Part shown: positions 8,182 through 18,632 of the stretch, piece by piece
Layout of the letters: each line of letters begins with the position of its first letter
How positions within the stretch are numbered: position 1 is the stretch's first letter
NCBI GenBank assembly: GCA_002049455.2
Contig: KV919002.1
Location: 1-64,000, forward strand
Direction: 5' to 3'
Length of the DNA: 64,000 bases
From: Porphyra umbilicalis
Taxonomy: Eukaryota; Rhodophyta; Bangiophyceae; Bangiales; Bangiaceae
Notes under the pieces: model-generated
What the model was told of the DNA's origin: nothing
The model's database searches: none
Seen by the model: only the letters and a program-made list of their open reading frames with translations
Program-made: the position numbers and the translations under genes

Positions 8182-10811
8182 ATGCGGCTCGCGACGCGCC
8201 CCGTGCTCGGCGCCGCCGCCGCGGCGGTCGCGGCGGCCGTGGCCGCCGCGTCGCTGCCCGCCGCCGCGGCCGTGCGGCTGACGGCCCCCCCCGTGCCCCT
8301 GCCGACGCCCTGGAACATCTTTACCCCCGACGTGGCGCAGTATGTGCGGCTGCCGCTGCGCGGGGACGACCCGGACGAGGCCCCCCGGGTGGCCGTCAAT
8401 GGCCCCCAAGTCGTGGACGATGGCAGCGGCTCCTTTGTGTCGCCCCTCGGCTGTGGGGGCGGCGGCGTCGGCACCGCCGGCTGCTTCTACCGGTCGATTA
8501 CGGTCGCAACGGTCGGCGCCAACGGGTCGGTGCTCACCAACCAGACGGTCATCACGCACGCGCGCGGGGGCTTTGCGTTTGAGGAGCGAGCCGACTTTTC
8601 GTTTGGGCGCTCCATGGCCGTCATCAATGGCCACCTGACCGTCACGGCGGGGACGGACCCGTCGGACGACCCGGCGCCGGCGCTGCTGACGCTGCGGCTA
8701 AAGGCGGACGACACCGTGGCGTCGTCGTCACGCCTCGACTTGCGGCCGGTCTTGTGTCCCGCCGCCGACGACGATGGCGACGGCGGCAGTCCGTCGTGCG
8801 CGTCCACCCGCATGACCGACTTTTACGTGCGGGCGGTCGGGGACGTGGACGGAGACGGGGTGGAGGACGCCCTCGTCTACATGTTCCGCACCCTCCACGT
8901 GGTGTTCCTCACCGCCAACGGCACCGGCATCAAGGGGTGGAAGAGCACCTTCCTCCCCGAGCTCTTTGGCCTCTTCCACGGCCGCTTTAGCGCGACCAAC
9001 GTGGCGGTCCTCCCCGACATTGACCGCGACGGGGTGTTTGAGGTGGCCGTGCAGGGGGTGGCCACCCCAACGACGGGGGAGGTGGACACGAGCGCGGGGC
9101 CGCCGCAGGTCGTGCCGACGCGCGTGTGGGTGCTCTACCTCGACGACACGGGGGCGGTGGCGTCCCGCTCGGCGGCCCCGTTTGGTTTTAACGCGGGCGG
9201 CTTTACGGGCACCCCGTCGTCCCCGTTTGACGCCGACGATTTCAACGTGGGGGCGTCGGACGTGGCGACGTTTGGCTCCCTCCTCGTCGCGCTGCCGCGC
9301 CTGCGTGACGGGCGCACGCTGATGGCGGTCGCGTCCAACCCGCGCTCGACGGTGTGGGTGGTGAGCGTCGGCGGCGACGGCCGGGCGCGGTCGACCGACG
9401 CCATCCCCGTGGCGGCGCCGACGCTGCCTTCCGCGGAGCGCGTGCGGGGGGTGTTTCCCCTCGGCGCCCTGGCGGCCGACGACGCTTTTCAGCGGCTCCT
9501 CGTGACGACCGACGAGGGGCTCGACTCGCAGCGGTGGCTCCTCAGCCTCAATGTGCTCGCCGCGCCCGACGCGGCGGCGGTGCCACCCGCCGTGACGCCC
9601 ACCCCCTCCCCCACCCCCACCCCCGAGGCGGTCTTCGAGCCCCCCGTGACGATCATTGAGGTGCCCGTCACCGTCCCGGTGTCGCCCGTCACCGTCCCGG
9701 TGTCGCCCGTCACCGTCCCGGTGTCGCCCGTCACCGTCCCGGTGTCGCCCGTCACCGTCCCGGTGTCGCCCGTCACCGTCCCCGTGCCGCCCGTCACCGT
9801 CCCCGTGCCGCCCGTCGACACTGCCGAGCCGCCGGTGGAAACGTCTGAGCCGCCGGTTGACGCCTCGGAGCCGCCGGCTGAGGGCGTCACTGACGGGGAC
9901 GGTGAGGGTGAGGGTGAGGGTGACGGTGACGGTGACGGTGAGGGTGATGATGACAATGACGGCACAGTTGGCGCAACGGACGAGCGGCAGCCCGGGGACC
10001 CCGCCCCCATCGACGAGTCGCCCCCGCCGCTCGATGAGGATGACTCGGTGTGTTTCCCCGCCGACGCGACCGTCGAGTTGGCCGACGGCCGCACCGTGCC
10101 GATGGCCGACGTGGCGCTCGGCGACCACGTGCGCGTGTCGGCGACCGCCTACTCCCCCGTCTTCCTCTTTACCCACCGGGTGCGGGGCGGCCGCCGGCCG
10201 TTTGTGCGCCTGACGACGGCGGCGGGCGCGTCGTTGACCGCCACGGCAGGGCACTATGTGTATGCCAATGGGCGGCTGACGGCGGCGGGGGCGGTGCGGG
10301 TGGGGGACCGGCTGGAGACGGTCGGGGACGCCGCCACGTGCACGGTCGTGACCGCCACGGCGCGGGTGGCGGGGACGGGTCTGTACAACCCACAGGTACG
10401 TGTGTGGACAGGGTTTCGGGCAGTCGGTCGTGGCTTTGCGGTGGCCGCGCGTGTGTCATTTGCTTGTTGCGCTTACTGGGCAGTCTTTGCCAACCAAAGG
10501 AGACATGCCGTGATACTGACAGAAGCGCCTTTGGATGCCGTCCCGTCTACACCGCTGTGCTGCGCTCGGGCCCTTGACGCTGCTCTCATACACCGCCGCA
10601 CCGCTCTCTTGCACAGACACTGCACGGGGATATCGTGGTCAATGGCATCCGTGCCAGCACCTACACCATGGCGATCGAGCCGGCGGTGGCGTCGACGCTG
10701 CTGGCGCCCCTCCGTGCGCTCTTCCGCTTGGCGGGCCTCACCACGACGGCGCTCGACGGGGGTGCCGACCGCTTGGCCGCCCTCTTGCCAAGCGGCGCAG
10801 CTGCGTACTAG
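8182..10811 (+). CDS. Secreted FG-GAP repeat and Hedgehog-type Hint-domain protein 2
   Basis: Two exons, 8182-10395 and 10617-10811, give 802 residues. The intron has GTACGT at 10396 and CACAG before 10617, phase 0. The ATG was chosen because it opens a typical signal peptide (MRLATRPVLGAAAAAVAAAV). The N-terminal part looks like an integrin-type beta-propeller with calcium-binding loops: VGDVDGDGVEDALV near residue 220 and PDIDRDGVFEVAV near 278. A linker of seven PVTVPV-type repeats (about 495-545) and a Gly/Asp/Glu-rich stretch follow. The Hint domain starts at Cys624 (VCFPADATVELADG), contains the T-x-x-H motif with His691 (TATAGHYVY), and ends with YNPQ joined across the intron to TLHGDIVVNGIRASTYT. 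The last motif has Ser where Hedgehog has its second Cys. Predicted action is self-cleavage before Cys624, releasing the propeller part in the secretory pathway or at the surface. The family call is firm; the released ligand role is inference. Confidence 0.85.
9664..9816 (+). repeat. 21-bp tandem repeat coding PVTVPVS/P
   Basis: About seven copies of a 21-base unit (cccgtcaccgtcccggtgtc plus g) encode the Pro/Val linker between propeller and Hint domain of the gene above. The first five copies are almost identical, the last two carry ccgcc variants, so copy number probably varies between strains. A second simple repeat coding alternating Gly with Glu or Asp follows at about 9898-9950. Confidence 0.9.
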
Positions 10812-12300
10812 GGAGTCGGCGCACCGTCTTGACTGTTGTGGTTATTACTCTTCACTCCGTGGTGTGTGTTTATTTTCTCTTCTCGCGAGACGCCCTGCCC
10901 CGCTGGTACTTTGCGGGAACGGGCGAGACTGTTCTGCCTCCCTTTTCTCCCCGTGGTTCGGACCGAGACGCGGCGAGCCCCCGCGTGGAGAAACAGCCTC
11001 TGGTGCTTTGGTGCGGCCACGGTGGTCGCAGCCACCGTTCGGCGATCGCTCAGCGCGCCTCGTTCCATCCAGTGCGTCCCATCCTCTCTGCCAGCGTCAG
11101 CGTCGACCCCCCACCGTCAAATTCGACTCATTTCAATCTATTGAATGAAATCCACAGTATGTGACGGCGGGGGATCTCCTCCGCTGGGTCCCGTCGGCGC
11201 TCCGCTCGGCGCGTGGCTGCTCGAGAGCGCCCCGTCGGCCGAGCGCGTCGGTGGAAGCTCCTGACTGAAGACCCACAAACCTACCCCATGGGTGGTCATT
11301 TCGGGCTCGTTGCCTGGCCCCACCGTCCACCCATTACGGATCGGCGCTGGCGCCTGCTGGCGGCGACCCCTGCGCGGGACGGCACACTGCCCCGCGGGTG
11401 CAGCCTGTGGCTGTCCGGCGCTGGGCGTCGAGCGCGGCACGCGCCGCGGTGTGGGTGTGTACTGTTCTGTACAGACCTCCCCCCCCTCATCCGCCGCTCA
11501 ATTTTCAGCGTCAACGCGCCGCATTCCGCCGCGCGCCGCCGCAGCGGTCGGCGCGCGCGTGAGACCACTGCTGCGTGGCGCCCCGAGGGGGGGGGGGGGG
11601 CGGACTGGCGCAATGCGAGCGGCGCGCCCCGCGTCACTGTGACGGCGGCGGGGGGGAGGGGAGCGCGCCGCTCGCCCCGAGGACGGGGGCGCCGCGGCCG
11701 CGCCGCGCCGCGCCGGCGCAGCTGGACCGACCTGCCCGCTGCCGTCGTGGGGGTGGGGTGCTTGTACGCGGCGCCCCCCTTGTTCCTGGTGTGGGGTTTT
11801 TGGTCGGGGCAGGGGTGGGGCCGCCGGCGGCGCCGTCTATGGAGGCGCGCCCGCCGCATCGCACGCGCGCGGTGGCGGGTGTGTGACGGCGCTCGGTGGG
11901 TGCCCGCTGCCGCAAGGGGGGCGGCCGAGGCGGCGAGGGTAACCGCCCCTTTTTCCCCGCACGACACGCCCGTGTGGGCCGCGCGTGGTGGTGGGGAGTG
12001 GGGGTGCGTGGAGCGGAGCTGCCCCCCCGTCCTTTACCTCGCTCGCCCTCTGCCTCGTGCCTGTAGCAGACGCTGCCGCACCACCGTGTGTGGGTGCCTA
12101 CGGCGGTCGTTGGCCACCGCCGCACAACCTCAACCCCCCCCCTCCCCCCCTCCTCGCTGCTCGCACCCCCCGCCAACCAGATACTCCCCTCTGCGTTGTC
12201 GCCGACGGCAGCGACGGCCGCTTTCCCTCCCCTGCCGCCGCCGCTGCGGCTGTCGGCGTGGCCGCCCGCGGCGCCTCCTGCCGGCGGCGCCGGTGTGGGG
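10812..12300. other. Intergenic region upstream of the P4-ATPase
   Basis: No recognised gene. The first 350 bases after the Hint gene are less GC-rich. The block GTACTGTTCTGTACAG near 11459-11474 is a variant of the motif seen in other gene flanks. The rest is GC-rich and contains open frames on both strands with arginine- and proline-rich translations that look like noise. Confidence 0.4.
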
Positions 12301-12669
12301 GTGCATGGCATCACCGCCGCCATGGGCGCCTTCGCCGCCTGGCGCCAGCGGTGGCCCGCACACCTCCTTTGCCATGCTCGACGATGAGGGCGCCGCGTCG
12401 CTCTTCTCTGCCTCCCCCGAGCCCCGCGGCGGCCGCAGCCGGCGGGCAGACGGGTCGGCGGGGGCGGGGGGCGACGGCGGCGGCGGCCGCCACGCGGGGG
12501 GGGATGTGCCCCCGGCGCGAGCAGCTGGTCCCTCGGCCGCCCGTGGGGGCCCGCCGCCGGTCGACGCGTCGGTGGGGGTGCCGCCGGTGAGGGGGGTGTG
12601 GGGGGGCACGGCGGCGGCGACGGCCGGCGGCCCGGCTCGCGGGTGCCCTCCACCAACCCCGCGGTGTCG

Positions 12670-15600
12670 ATGGAGTCCCTGACCGCGTGGACGACCGCCG
12701 CCTCGTCGAGCATCCGCCTCATGGGCGACGCCATCCGCACCCGCGTGCCGGGGGGTGGGGGCGGCAAGGCGGTGGGCGGCGGCGGCGCTCCGGTGACGGC
12801 CAACGACCTCGGCGGTGACGGGTGGAAGGGCGGCCTGCGCCCCCCGTCGGCGGTGCCGCCGTCGGCCCTCCCCCGCGTGGTGCTCCTCAACGCGCGGGAG
12901 GCCAACCGGCGGGCGGGCTTCCCTCGCAACTACGTGTCAACGACCAAGTACACGTGGCTGTCGGCGGCCCCGACGTTCCTCTTTGAGCAGCTGACGCGCT
13001 TCTCCAACGCCTACTTTATTGTCGTCGGTATCCTCTACCTGTTTGACTCCATCTCCCCCGTCTTTACCGCGGGGCGCTACGCCAGCCTCTACTCGGTGGG
13101 CATTGTGGTGGCCATCGCCGCCGTGCGGGAGGCGCTCGAGGAGCTCCGTCGGTACAAGGAGGACCGGCGGGTCAACCGCGATGCCGCCCGCGTGCTCGGC
13201 GTCGGCGACTGCACCTGGGCCGACGTGCGCGTCGGCGACATGGTGCGGGTGCACAAGGACGAGCCCTTCCCCTGCGACCTCGTGCTGCTCGCCACGTCGG
13301 ACGACAATGGGGTGGCGTACGTGGAGACCAAGCAGCTCGACGGGGAGTCCAACCTCAAAGTCAAGCTCGTCCTCCCCGACCTGGTGCTCCGCTTTGAGAC
13401 GGATGACGCGGCCGCCGCCGCCGCGGGTGCCATCACGTGTGAGCCCCCCAACGACCGGCTGTACCGCTTTGCGGGCAGCATCACCGTGGAGAACCCGCTC
13501 GTCGACGAGGACGACCCGGCGCGCGTCGACGCGGACGGCTCGGTGACGATGCCCCTCGGGCCCGAGCAGCTGCTCATCCGCGGCTCGACGCTGCGCAACA
13601 CCGAGTGGGTGCTGGCCATTGCCGTTGCGACGGGGCGGGACACCAAGCTCCTGCGCAACAACAAGACGCGGCCGATCAAGCGGTCGCAGCTGGAGCGGTC
13701 GACCAACCTCCACTACTTTGTGCCGCTCGTGCTGCAGGTCGTCATTGTCATCGTCTTGACGATTGCGCAGGTGCGGTCGTGTCGCACCAAGTTTATCGAG
13801 CACGACGCGTGGTACTTGCTGCTCAAGGCGGGGGAGGAGTGCCCGTCGAGCGCGGCGGTGCTCCGCGTTTTCACTTTTTTTTGCACCTTTTCGGGCCTCA
13901 TCCCCATCTCCCTGTACGTGACGGTGGAGATTGTGCGGGGCTTCCAGGTCGCCCTCGTGCAAGCCGACGCGGCCATGGTCCACGAGACGGTCGCGCCCGC
14001 GCGGCCGTCGACGGCTGGGACGCCCGGTGGGGCGCCCGCGGCGGCCGGCTGCGCGCCATGGCGGCGGAAGCGGCGGCGTGCGGCGGCCGCTGCGCCTGCA
14101 GACGGTGGCGCAGAGGCGATCAAGCTCTTTGCAGAGGTCCGCACGTCGAGCCTCAACGAGGAGGTGGGGGTCGTCAGCTACGTGCTGACGGACAAGACGG
14201 GCACGCTGACGGCCAACCTGATGGAGTTTCGCCACCTGGCGGTCAACGACTCGGTGTTGAGCGTGGCGGAGCTGGGCGACTTGGTGTCGCCGACCAGTCG
14301 CCCCGACTCTGTCGCGTCGGCCGACTCGCTCGGCGGCGGGGACGCGGACGACGCGGCCCAGGCGATGCGGGCGCTCCGCTTGCTCGCGCTGTGCCACTCG
14401 GTCGTACCCGACGTGCAGGCCGACGGCACCGTGTCGATGCAGGCGTCGAGCCCCGACGAGGCGGCGCTGGTCGCTGCCGCCACCGCCGCGGGCGTGGAGT
14501 TTGTCGCCCGCCACAGCCGCTCCCTCCGCATCAACGTGCACGGGGCACCCGAGGAGTATGAGCTGCTGGCGGCGTTGGAGTTTGACTCGACCCGCAAGCG
14601 CATGTCGGTCATTGTGCGGTGCCCCGACGGCCGCGCGCGGGTGTTCTGCAAGGGCGCCGACACGGTCATCTTTGAACGCCTGACGCCCGCCGGCCGGGAG
14701 GCGGTGCAGGAGACGGCCAACCGGCACCTCCACGCGTTTGCGGTGGAGGGCCTCCGCACCCTCTGTTTGGCGGTGGGGGAGGTGGAAGAGGCCCGCCTCG
14801 AGTCGTGGCTCGCGCGCTACCGCCTCGCGCTCGGCTCCTCCACCGGCGACCGGGAGGAGGTGCAGGCGCGGTTGGCAGAGGAGATGGAGCGTGACCTCAC
14901 GTTTGTCGGCACGACCGCCGTGGAGGACCGCCTCCAAGACGGGGTACCCGCCACGCTGCGGGCGCTGGAGCGCGCGGGCGTGCGTGTGTGGATGATGACG
15001 GGGGACAAGCTGGAGACTGCGCTGAACATTGGGCTCTCGTGCGGGCTGCTCAACGACGACATGGACATCATTGTGCTGTCTGAGGCGGACCTGGAAGGCA
15101 CGAGCGCGCAGATTGACCGCGCGCTCGGCCGGTGGTCCGCGCTGCTCGCCGACGGGTGGGAGCCGCAGAAGTTTGGGCTCGTCATTGACGGCGGCACCCT
15201 CCACTGGGCGCTCCTGCCCGAACTCCAACACAAGCTCATGCTCCTCGGTCGCTCGGCGCGGTCCCTGATTGCGTGCCGCGTGTCGCCCAAGCAAAAAACC
15301 GAGATGGTCGAGCTCATCCGCCGCCTCGACCCGGGCAAGGTGACGCTGGCGATTGGGGACGGCGCCAACGACGTGGGGATGATCCAAGCCGCCCACGTCG
15401 GCGTCGGCTTGGTCGGCCTTGAGGGCAAGGAGGCCAAGCTCGCGTCGGACTTTGCCATTGGGCAGTTCCGCTTCCTCGCCCGCCTCATGTTTGTGCACGG
15501 CCGCTGGAACTACACGCGCGTCGCGCGGATGGTACTGTTTGTCATCTACAAGAACATTGTGCTCGTGCTGTGTGAGCTGTATTGGGCGCCCCACGCGGCC

Positions 15601-17904
15601 TTTACGGGGCAGCCGCTGTTTGACCCGTGGATTGGGTCTATGTACAACCTGAGTTTAACCACCTTGTTGCCCATCTTCATGGGCATTTTGGACCAGGAGC
15701 TGGCCGCGCCGTACGCGCTCATGTTCCCCGAGGTGTACCGGCGGGGGCACAACAACTCGGCCTACTCCTTCCGCGTCTTCCTCGGCTGGCTTGCGTCGGG
15801 CATTTGGCAGTCGGCCGTCATCTTTTACTTTGCGCGTTCGGTCATTGGGGACGGCCTAACGGCGAGCGGCCGCCACCTGGGCATCTGGAACCTAAGCCTC
15901 AACGTGTACTCGACTGCTGTCCTTGCTGTCCACGCCATGGTCATCGTGTATGTGGCGTCGTGGACCATGCTGTCGGCCTTCCTCTTCTTTGTGTCCTTTT
16001 GCTCCTGGTTTGTTATCGGGCCGCTGCTCACGACGGAGGGACCGTCTATCACAACGGGCCTGAGCCCGAGCCTCTATTGGGGGGTGCAGCTGATGTACCA
16101 GCAGCCAGCGTCGTGGCTTTTTACGGCCATGGCGGTGGCCATCTGCGTGCTCCCCAACCTGAGCTACCACGCGGTGAAGCGGGCGTGGTTCCCCAACTTT
16201 AAGCACCTTGTGCAGGAGCTTCAATGCCGCGGCTTGGTCGGTGACATGGAAACCATCGTGTCGGCTGCCGACGGGGAGGTGCAGCGCGACCGGCTGTTGT
16301 CGTACCTGGGTATTGCCGACCCAGGCAGCTCCTACGCGGGGCACGGGGACGTTCCACTCAAGGCTGGTGCCGCCGCCGACTACACGGCCGCGGTTGACTC
16401 TCCGCGGACGTCCATGCTCAGCGACGCGGAGCGGCGCGCGTCGAGGGCGGGCACTGTGGTCACCCCGCGCCAATCCGCTGCCAGCGCCCCCGGCGGTGCT
16501 GCAGAGGCCGGCTGGGGGCGTCTGGACGAGGCGGACAGCTTTTCGTACATTGGCGTGGGTGCTGTGGACCCGCCTGCCGCCGCGCCTGCCGGTGACGGCA
16601 GCCACACACCCGGCCGCCGCGCTGGCGGCGGAGGCACACTCCACCTCATGAGGCGGGAGGGCCCGCTCCGCTTTACGGGCTTTAACTTTGACGGGGACCT
16701 GCTCAGCTCCCGCGCGGGCCTCCACCTGGCGCCCCTGCTCGCACACTCGGAAGCCGAGGCGGACCGCTGGCGCTTGCGCCGCGCTCGCATGCGTCACCTG
16801 CGGCGGGCGGGGTCGGACACGCAGCTGGACGTGGGGGGCGTGCGGAGCAACCTCCTCACCCCCGCGACTCGGCGGAGCCACCAGACCTCACGGACGGCGG
16901 GCGGCGGCGGCGGCGCTGCCTTTGCCGCCCCACCATCAGCGGCGGAGGCGTCGGGGGATGGGGGTCCCGTAAGCCTCCGCTTCCGCCCGCACGTAGGGAG
17001 CTCGGCGCTGTCGCGGTCGCTGTCCGACTCGCGCGTCGTCGGTGACAGCGTCGTCAACCGGCTCATCCCCACCTCTGACGGCGTCGGCGTCGGGCCGCGG
17101 AGCCCCCGGAGCGCGCGGCGCGCCGACCTGGCTCGCCTCGCCGAGTGGGCCCGCCTGATGCGCGTCAACAGCGGTGGTGGTCGGGGTGGCGGCGGCGGCG
17201 CCCACTCGGCCAACTGGGCCGACGTGGCGACGGCCGCGGGCGTCCCCGACACCTTTTTCGAGGCGGTGGTGGAAGTCGACACGCTGCCCGGGGACGACAC
17301 GCGCGGCGTGCATGTCCTTCCGCCGGCCGTCCTCTCTGACGACGACACGGGCGTGGGCGGTGGCGGGTCCGTGTCGCTCAGCCGCCGCCAACGGCGGCGG
17401 CTACAGCACGCGCGCGCGCGCACGCTGCACGTGGAGCCCGCGTCTCCGCGGCTGGGCGGCGGTGCGGATGGGGGGTTGTGGGGGCGCCTGGGTGGGGGTG
17501 GCTCCCCGCGCGGCGGGCCCGTGGGGGCGACGTGGGGGGGAGCGGCAGCGGGCACGTCCCCGCGACGGGGGGGGACCTCCCCGCGCGGAGGGGCGGCGGG
17601 GGTGTGGGCGCATTGGGTTGGGGGGGGCGGCGCGCCGCCGCCGCCGCTGGGGTTGGCAGATGACCCGCCGCGGCAGGAGGGCGAGCACGGGAGAGGGCAC
17701 CCGCCGGCGGCGGCGGGGACGTCGACGGCGGCGGGCGCGGTGGGCGCGCCGTCGGCGGCACTGGGGCGGCCAAGCGCATCTGCGGTGCCGGAGGCCAGGC
17801 CGCCGTCGCTGCCGCGAACAGAGGAAGGGGGGGTTGATTGGGGTGGCGCGTCACTGCTGCGGCAGGGCGGGCGCGCGACTTGCACAGATGTTGGGAGGTG
17901 GTGA
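12670..17904 (+). CDS. P4-type ATPase (phospholipid flippase catalytic subunit)
   Basis: P4-ATPases move phospholipids from the outer or lumenal to the cytosolic leaflet of the plasma membrane, Golgi or endosomes, usually with a CDC50 partner. From the ATG at 12670 the single exon gives 1744 residues. In order: first membrane pair near residue 111 (FSNAYFIVVGILYLF), actuator LDGESNLK near 225, P4-specific PISLYVTVE near 412, phosphorylation site DKTGTLT with Asp508, SPDEAALV near 594, KGADTVIF near 661, MMTGDKLETALNIG near 777, hinge GDGANDVGMI near 896, then the C-terminal membrane segments to about 1170. The remaining 500 residues are a low-complexity Gly/Ser/Arg-rich tail, so the protein is clearly longer than the usual 1100-1350. 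Upstream, an open frame with MLDDEGAASLFSASPEP (from 12373) in another frame may be the real N-terminus, cut off by the G run at 12598-12606. Family certain; lipid specificity cannot be read. Confidence 0.93.
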   Translation: MESLTAWTTAASSSIRLMGDAIRTRVPGGGGGKAVGGGGAPVTANDLGGDGWKGGLRPPSAVPPSALPRVVLLNAREANRRAGFPRNYVSTTKYTWLSAAPTFLFEQLTRFSNAYFIVVGILYLFDSISPVFTAGRYASLYSVGIVVAIAAVREALEELRRYKEDRRVNRDAARVLGVGDCTWADVRVGDMVRVHKDEPFPCDLVLLATSDDNGVAYVETKQLDGESNLKVKLVLPDLVLRFETDDAAAAAAGAITCEPPNDRLYRFAGSITVENPLVDEDDPARVDADGSVTMPLGPEQLLIRGSTLRNTEWVLAIAVATGRDTKLLRNNKTRPIKRSQLERSTNLHYFVPLVLQVVIVIVLTIAQVRSCRTKFIEHDAWYLLLKAGEECPSSAAVLRVFTFFCTFSGLIPISLYVTVEIVRGFQVALVQADAAMVHETVAPARPSTAGTPGGAPAAAGCAPWRRKRRRAAAAAPADGGAEAIKLFAEVRTSSLNEEVGVVSYVLTDKTGTLTANLMEFRHLAVNDSVLSVAELGDLVSPTSRPDSVASADSLGGGDADDAAQAMRALRLLALCHSVVPDVQADGTVSMQASSPDEAALVAAATAAGVEFVARHSRSLRINVHGAPEEYELLAALEFDSTRKRMSVIVRCPDGRARVFCKGADTVIFERLTPAGREAVQETANRHLHAFAVEGLRTLCLAVGEVEEARLESWLARYRLALGSSTGDREEVQARLAEEMERDLTFVGTTAVEDRLQDGVPATLRALERAGVRVWMMTGDKLETALNIGLSCGLLNDDMDIIVLSEADLEGTSAQIDRALGRWSALLADGWEPQKFGLVIDGGTLHWALLPELQHKLMLLGRSARSLIACRVSPKQKTEMVELIRRLDPGKVTLAIGDGANDVGMIQAAHVGVGLVGLEGKEAKLASDFAIGQFRFLARLMFVHGRWNYTRVARMVLFVIYKNIVLVLCELYWAPHAAFTGQPLFDPWIGSMYNLSLTTLLPIFMGILDQELAAPYALMFPEVYRRGHNNSAYSFRVFLGWLASGIWQSAVIFYFARSVIGDGLTASGRHLGIWNLSLNVYSTAVLAVHAMVIVYVASWTMLSAFLFFVSFCSWFVIGPLLTTEGPSITTGLSPSLYWGVQLMYQQPASWLFTAMAVAICVLPNLSYHAVKRAWFPNFKHLVQELQCRGLVGDMETIVSAADGEVQRDRLLSYLGIADPGSSYAGHGDVPLKAGAAADYTAAVDSPRTSMLSDAERRASRAGTVVTPRQSAASAPGGAAEAGWGRLDEADSFSYIGVGAVDPPAAAPAGDGSHTPGRRAGGGGTLHLMRREGPLRFTGFNFDGDLLSSRAGLHLAPLLAHSEAEADRWRLRRARMRHLRRAGSDTQLDVGGVRSNLLTPATRRSHQTSRTAGGGGGAAFAAPPSAAEASGDGGPVSLRFRPHVGSSALSRSLSDSRVVGDSVVNRLIPTSDGVGVGPRSPRSARRADLARLAEWARLMRVNSGGGRGGGGGAHSANWADVATAAGVPDTFFEAVVEVDTLPGDDTRGVHVLPPAVLSDDDTGVGGGGSVSLSRRQRRRLQHARARTLHVEPASPRLGGGADGGLWGRLGGGGSPRGGPVGATWGGAAAGTSPRRGGTSPRGGAAGVWAHWVGGGGAPPPPLGLADDPPRQEGEHGRGHPPAAAGTSTAAGAVGAPSAALGRPSASAVPEARPPSLPRTEEGGVDWGGASLLRQGGRATCTDVGRW

Positions 17905-18496
17905 ACCATGCTCTTTCTCGCGGTCGACGGCTTGCCGCTGCGGTCGACGTGCCTCGCTTCTTGGGCCGTGGTGCGAGCGGAGGGCGCCTCTCAGTTGTCA
18001 TCCAAAGATGTGGGCACCCTTTGCGCTGCCCGTCGCGCTGCCACCGTCATTGTGCCGTGGCGGCGGCGGCGGCGCGACGACCCAGCGCCCAGACGCGGCC
18101 GAGGCGGCGGGCCATCGCGCAGCGTCTGGTCCAGACGGTCCCGGACGTCCCGGAAGGTGGGCTGTTTCGGATGTGACGGCACGCGCTCGGGATATCCGGA
18201 TGATCCGTCGGGGATCGCACCACGGCCACGTGGCGGGATCCACCCCACCCATTTCTGGACGTTTTGAATCGGTCAAAGAAGAGGTTGTGGGCGCCCAGGT
18301 CGACCCGCCGCGCCGTCGTTGGGAGCTCTGCGGCGGATGCGCCCTCACCGCCGTGGGAAGGGCGCACCGTCCCGTGGATGCCGCGTCCGCCCCATCGCCG
18401 AGTTGTGCCCTGCCGTGTGCGCGCGTCCCCCGCCACTGCCCGCGCGACGCCCCTCTGACTGTGGATTCCCCGTTGCCCCTCCCCTCACCGGCTGCC
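17905..18496. other. Intergenic region after the P4-ATPase
   Basis: About 590 bases without a recognisable gene or repeat. It forms the 3' flank of the P4-ATPase and the 5' flank of the next plus-strand gene. I see no GTACAGT motif here. Confidence 0.4.
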
Positions 18497-18601
18497 ATGG
18501 CGTCCACCCGTGGCGCCTTTGTGCTCGCCCCACCCCTCGTGGCGGGCGGCGGCCTCGCGCCCGCCACCCGCGGCGCAGGGGCGGGCCGCCGACCGCGTCG
18601 G

Positions 18602-18632
<31 letters not shown>

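Noticed and set aside
9664-9816. Regular short repeats resembling a CRISPR array
   Set aside because: Head-to-tail 21-base units without spacers, in frame, coding a Pro/Val linker in a eukaryotic gene.
12937-15594. Minus-strand open frame of 885 codons under the P4-ATPase
   Set aside because: It is the complement of a well-conserved ATPase coding region; long antisense frames are expected when third positions are almost all G or C.
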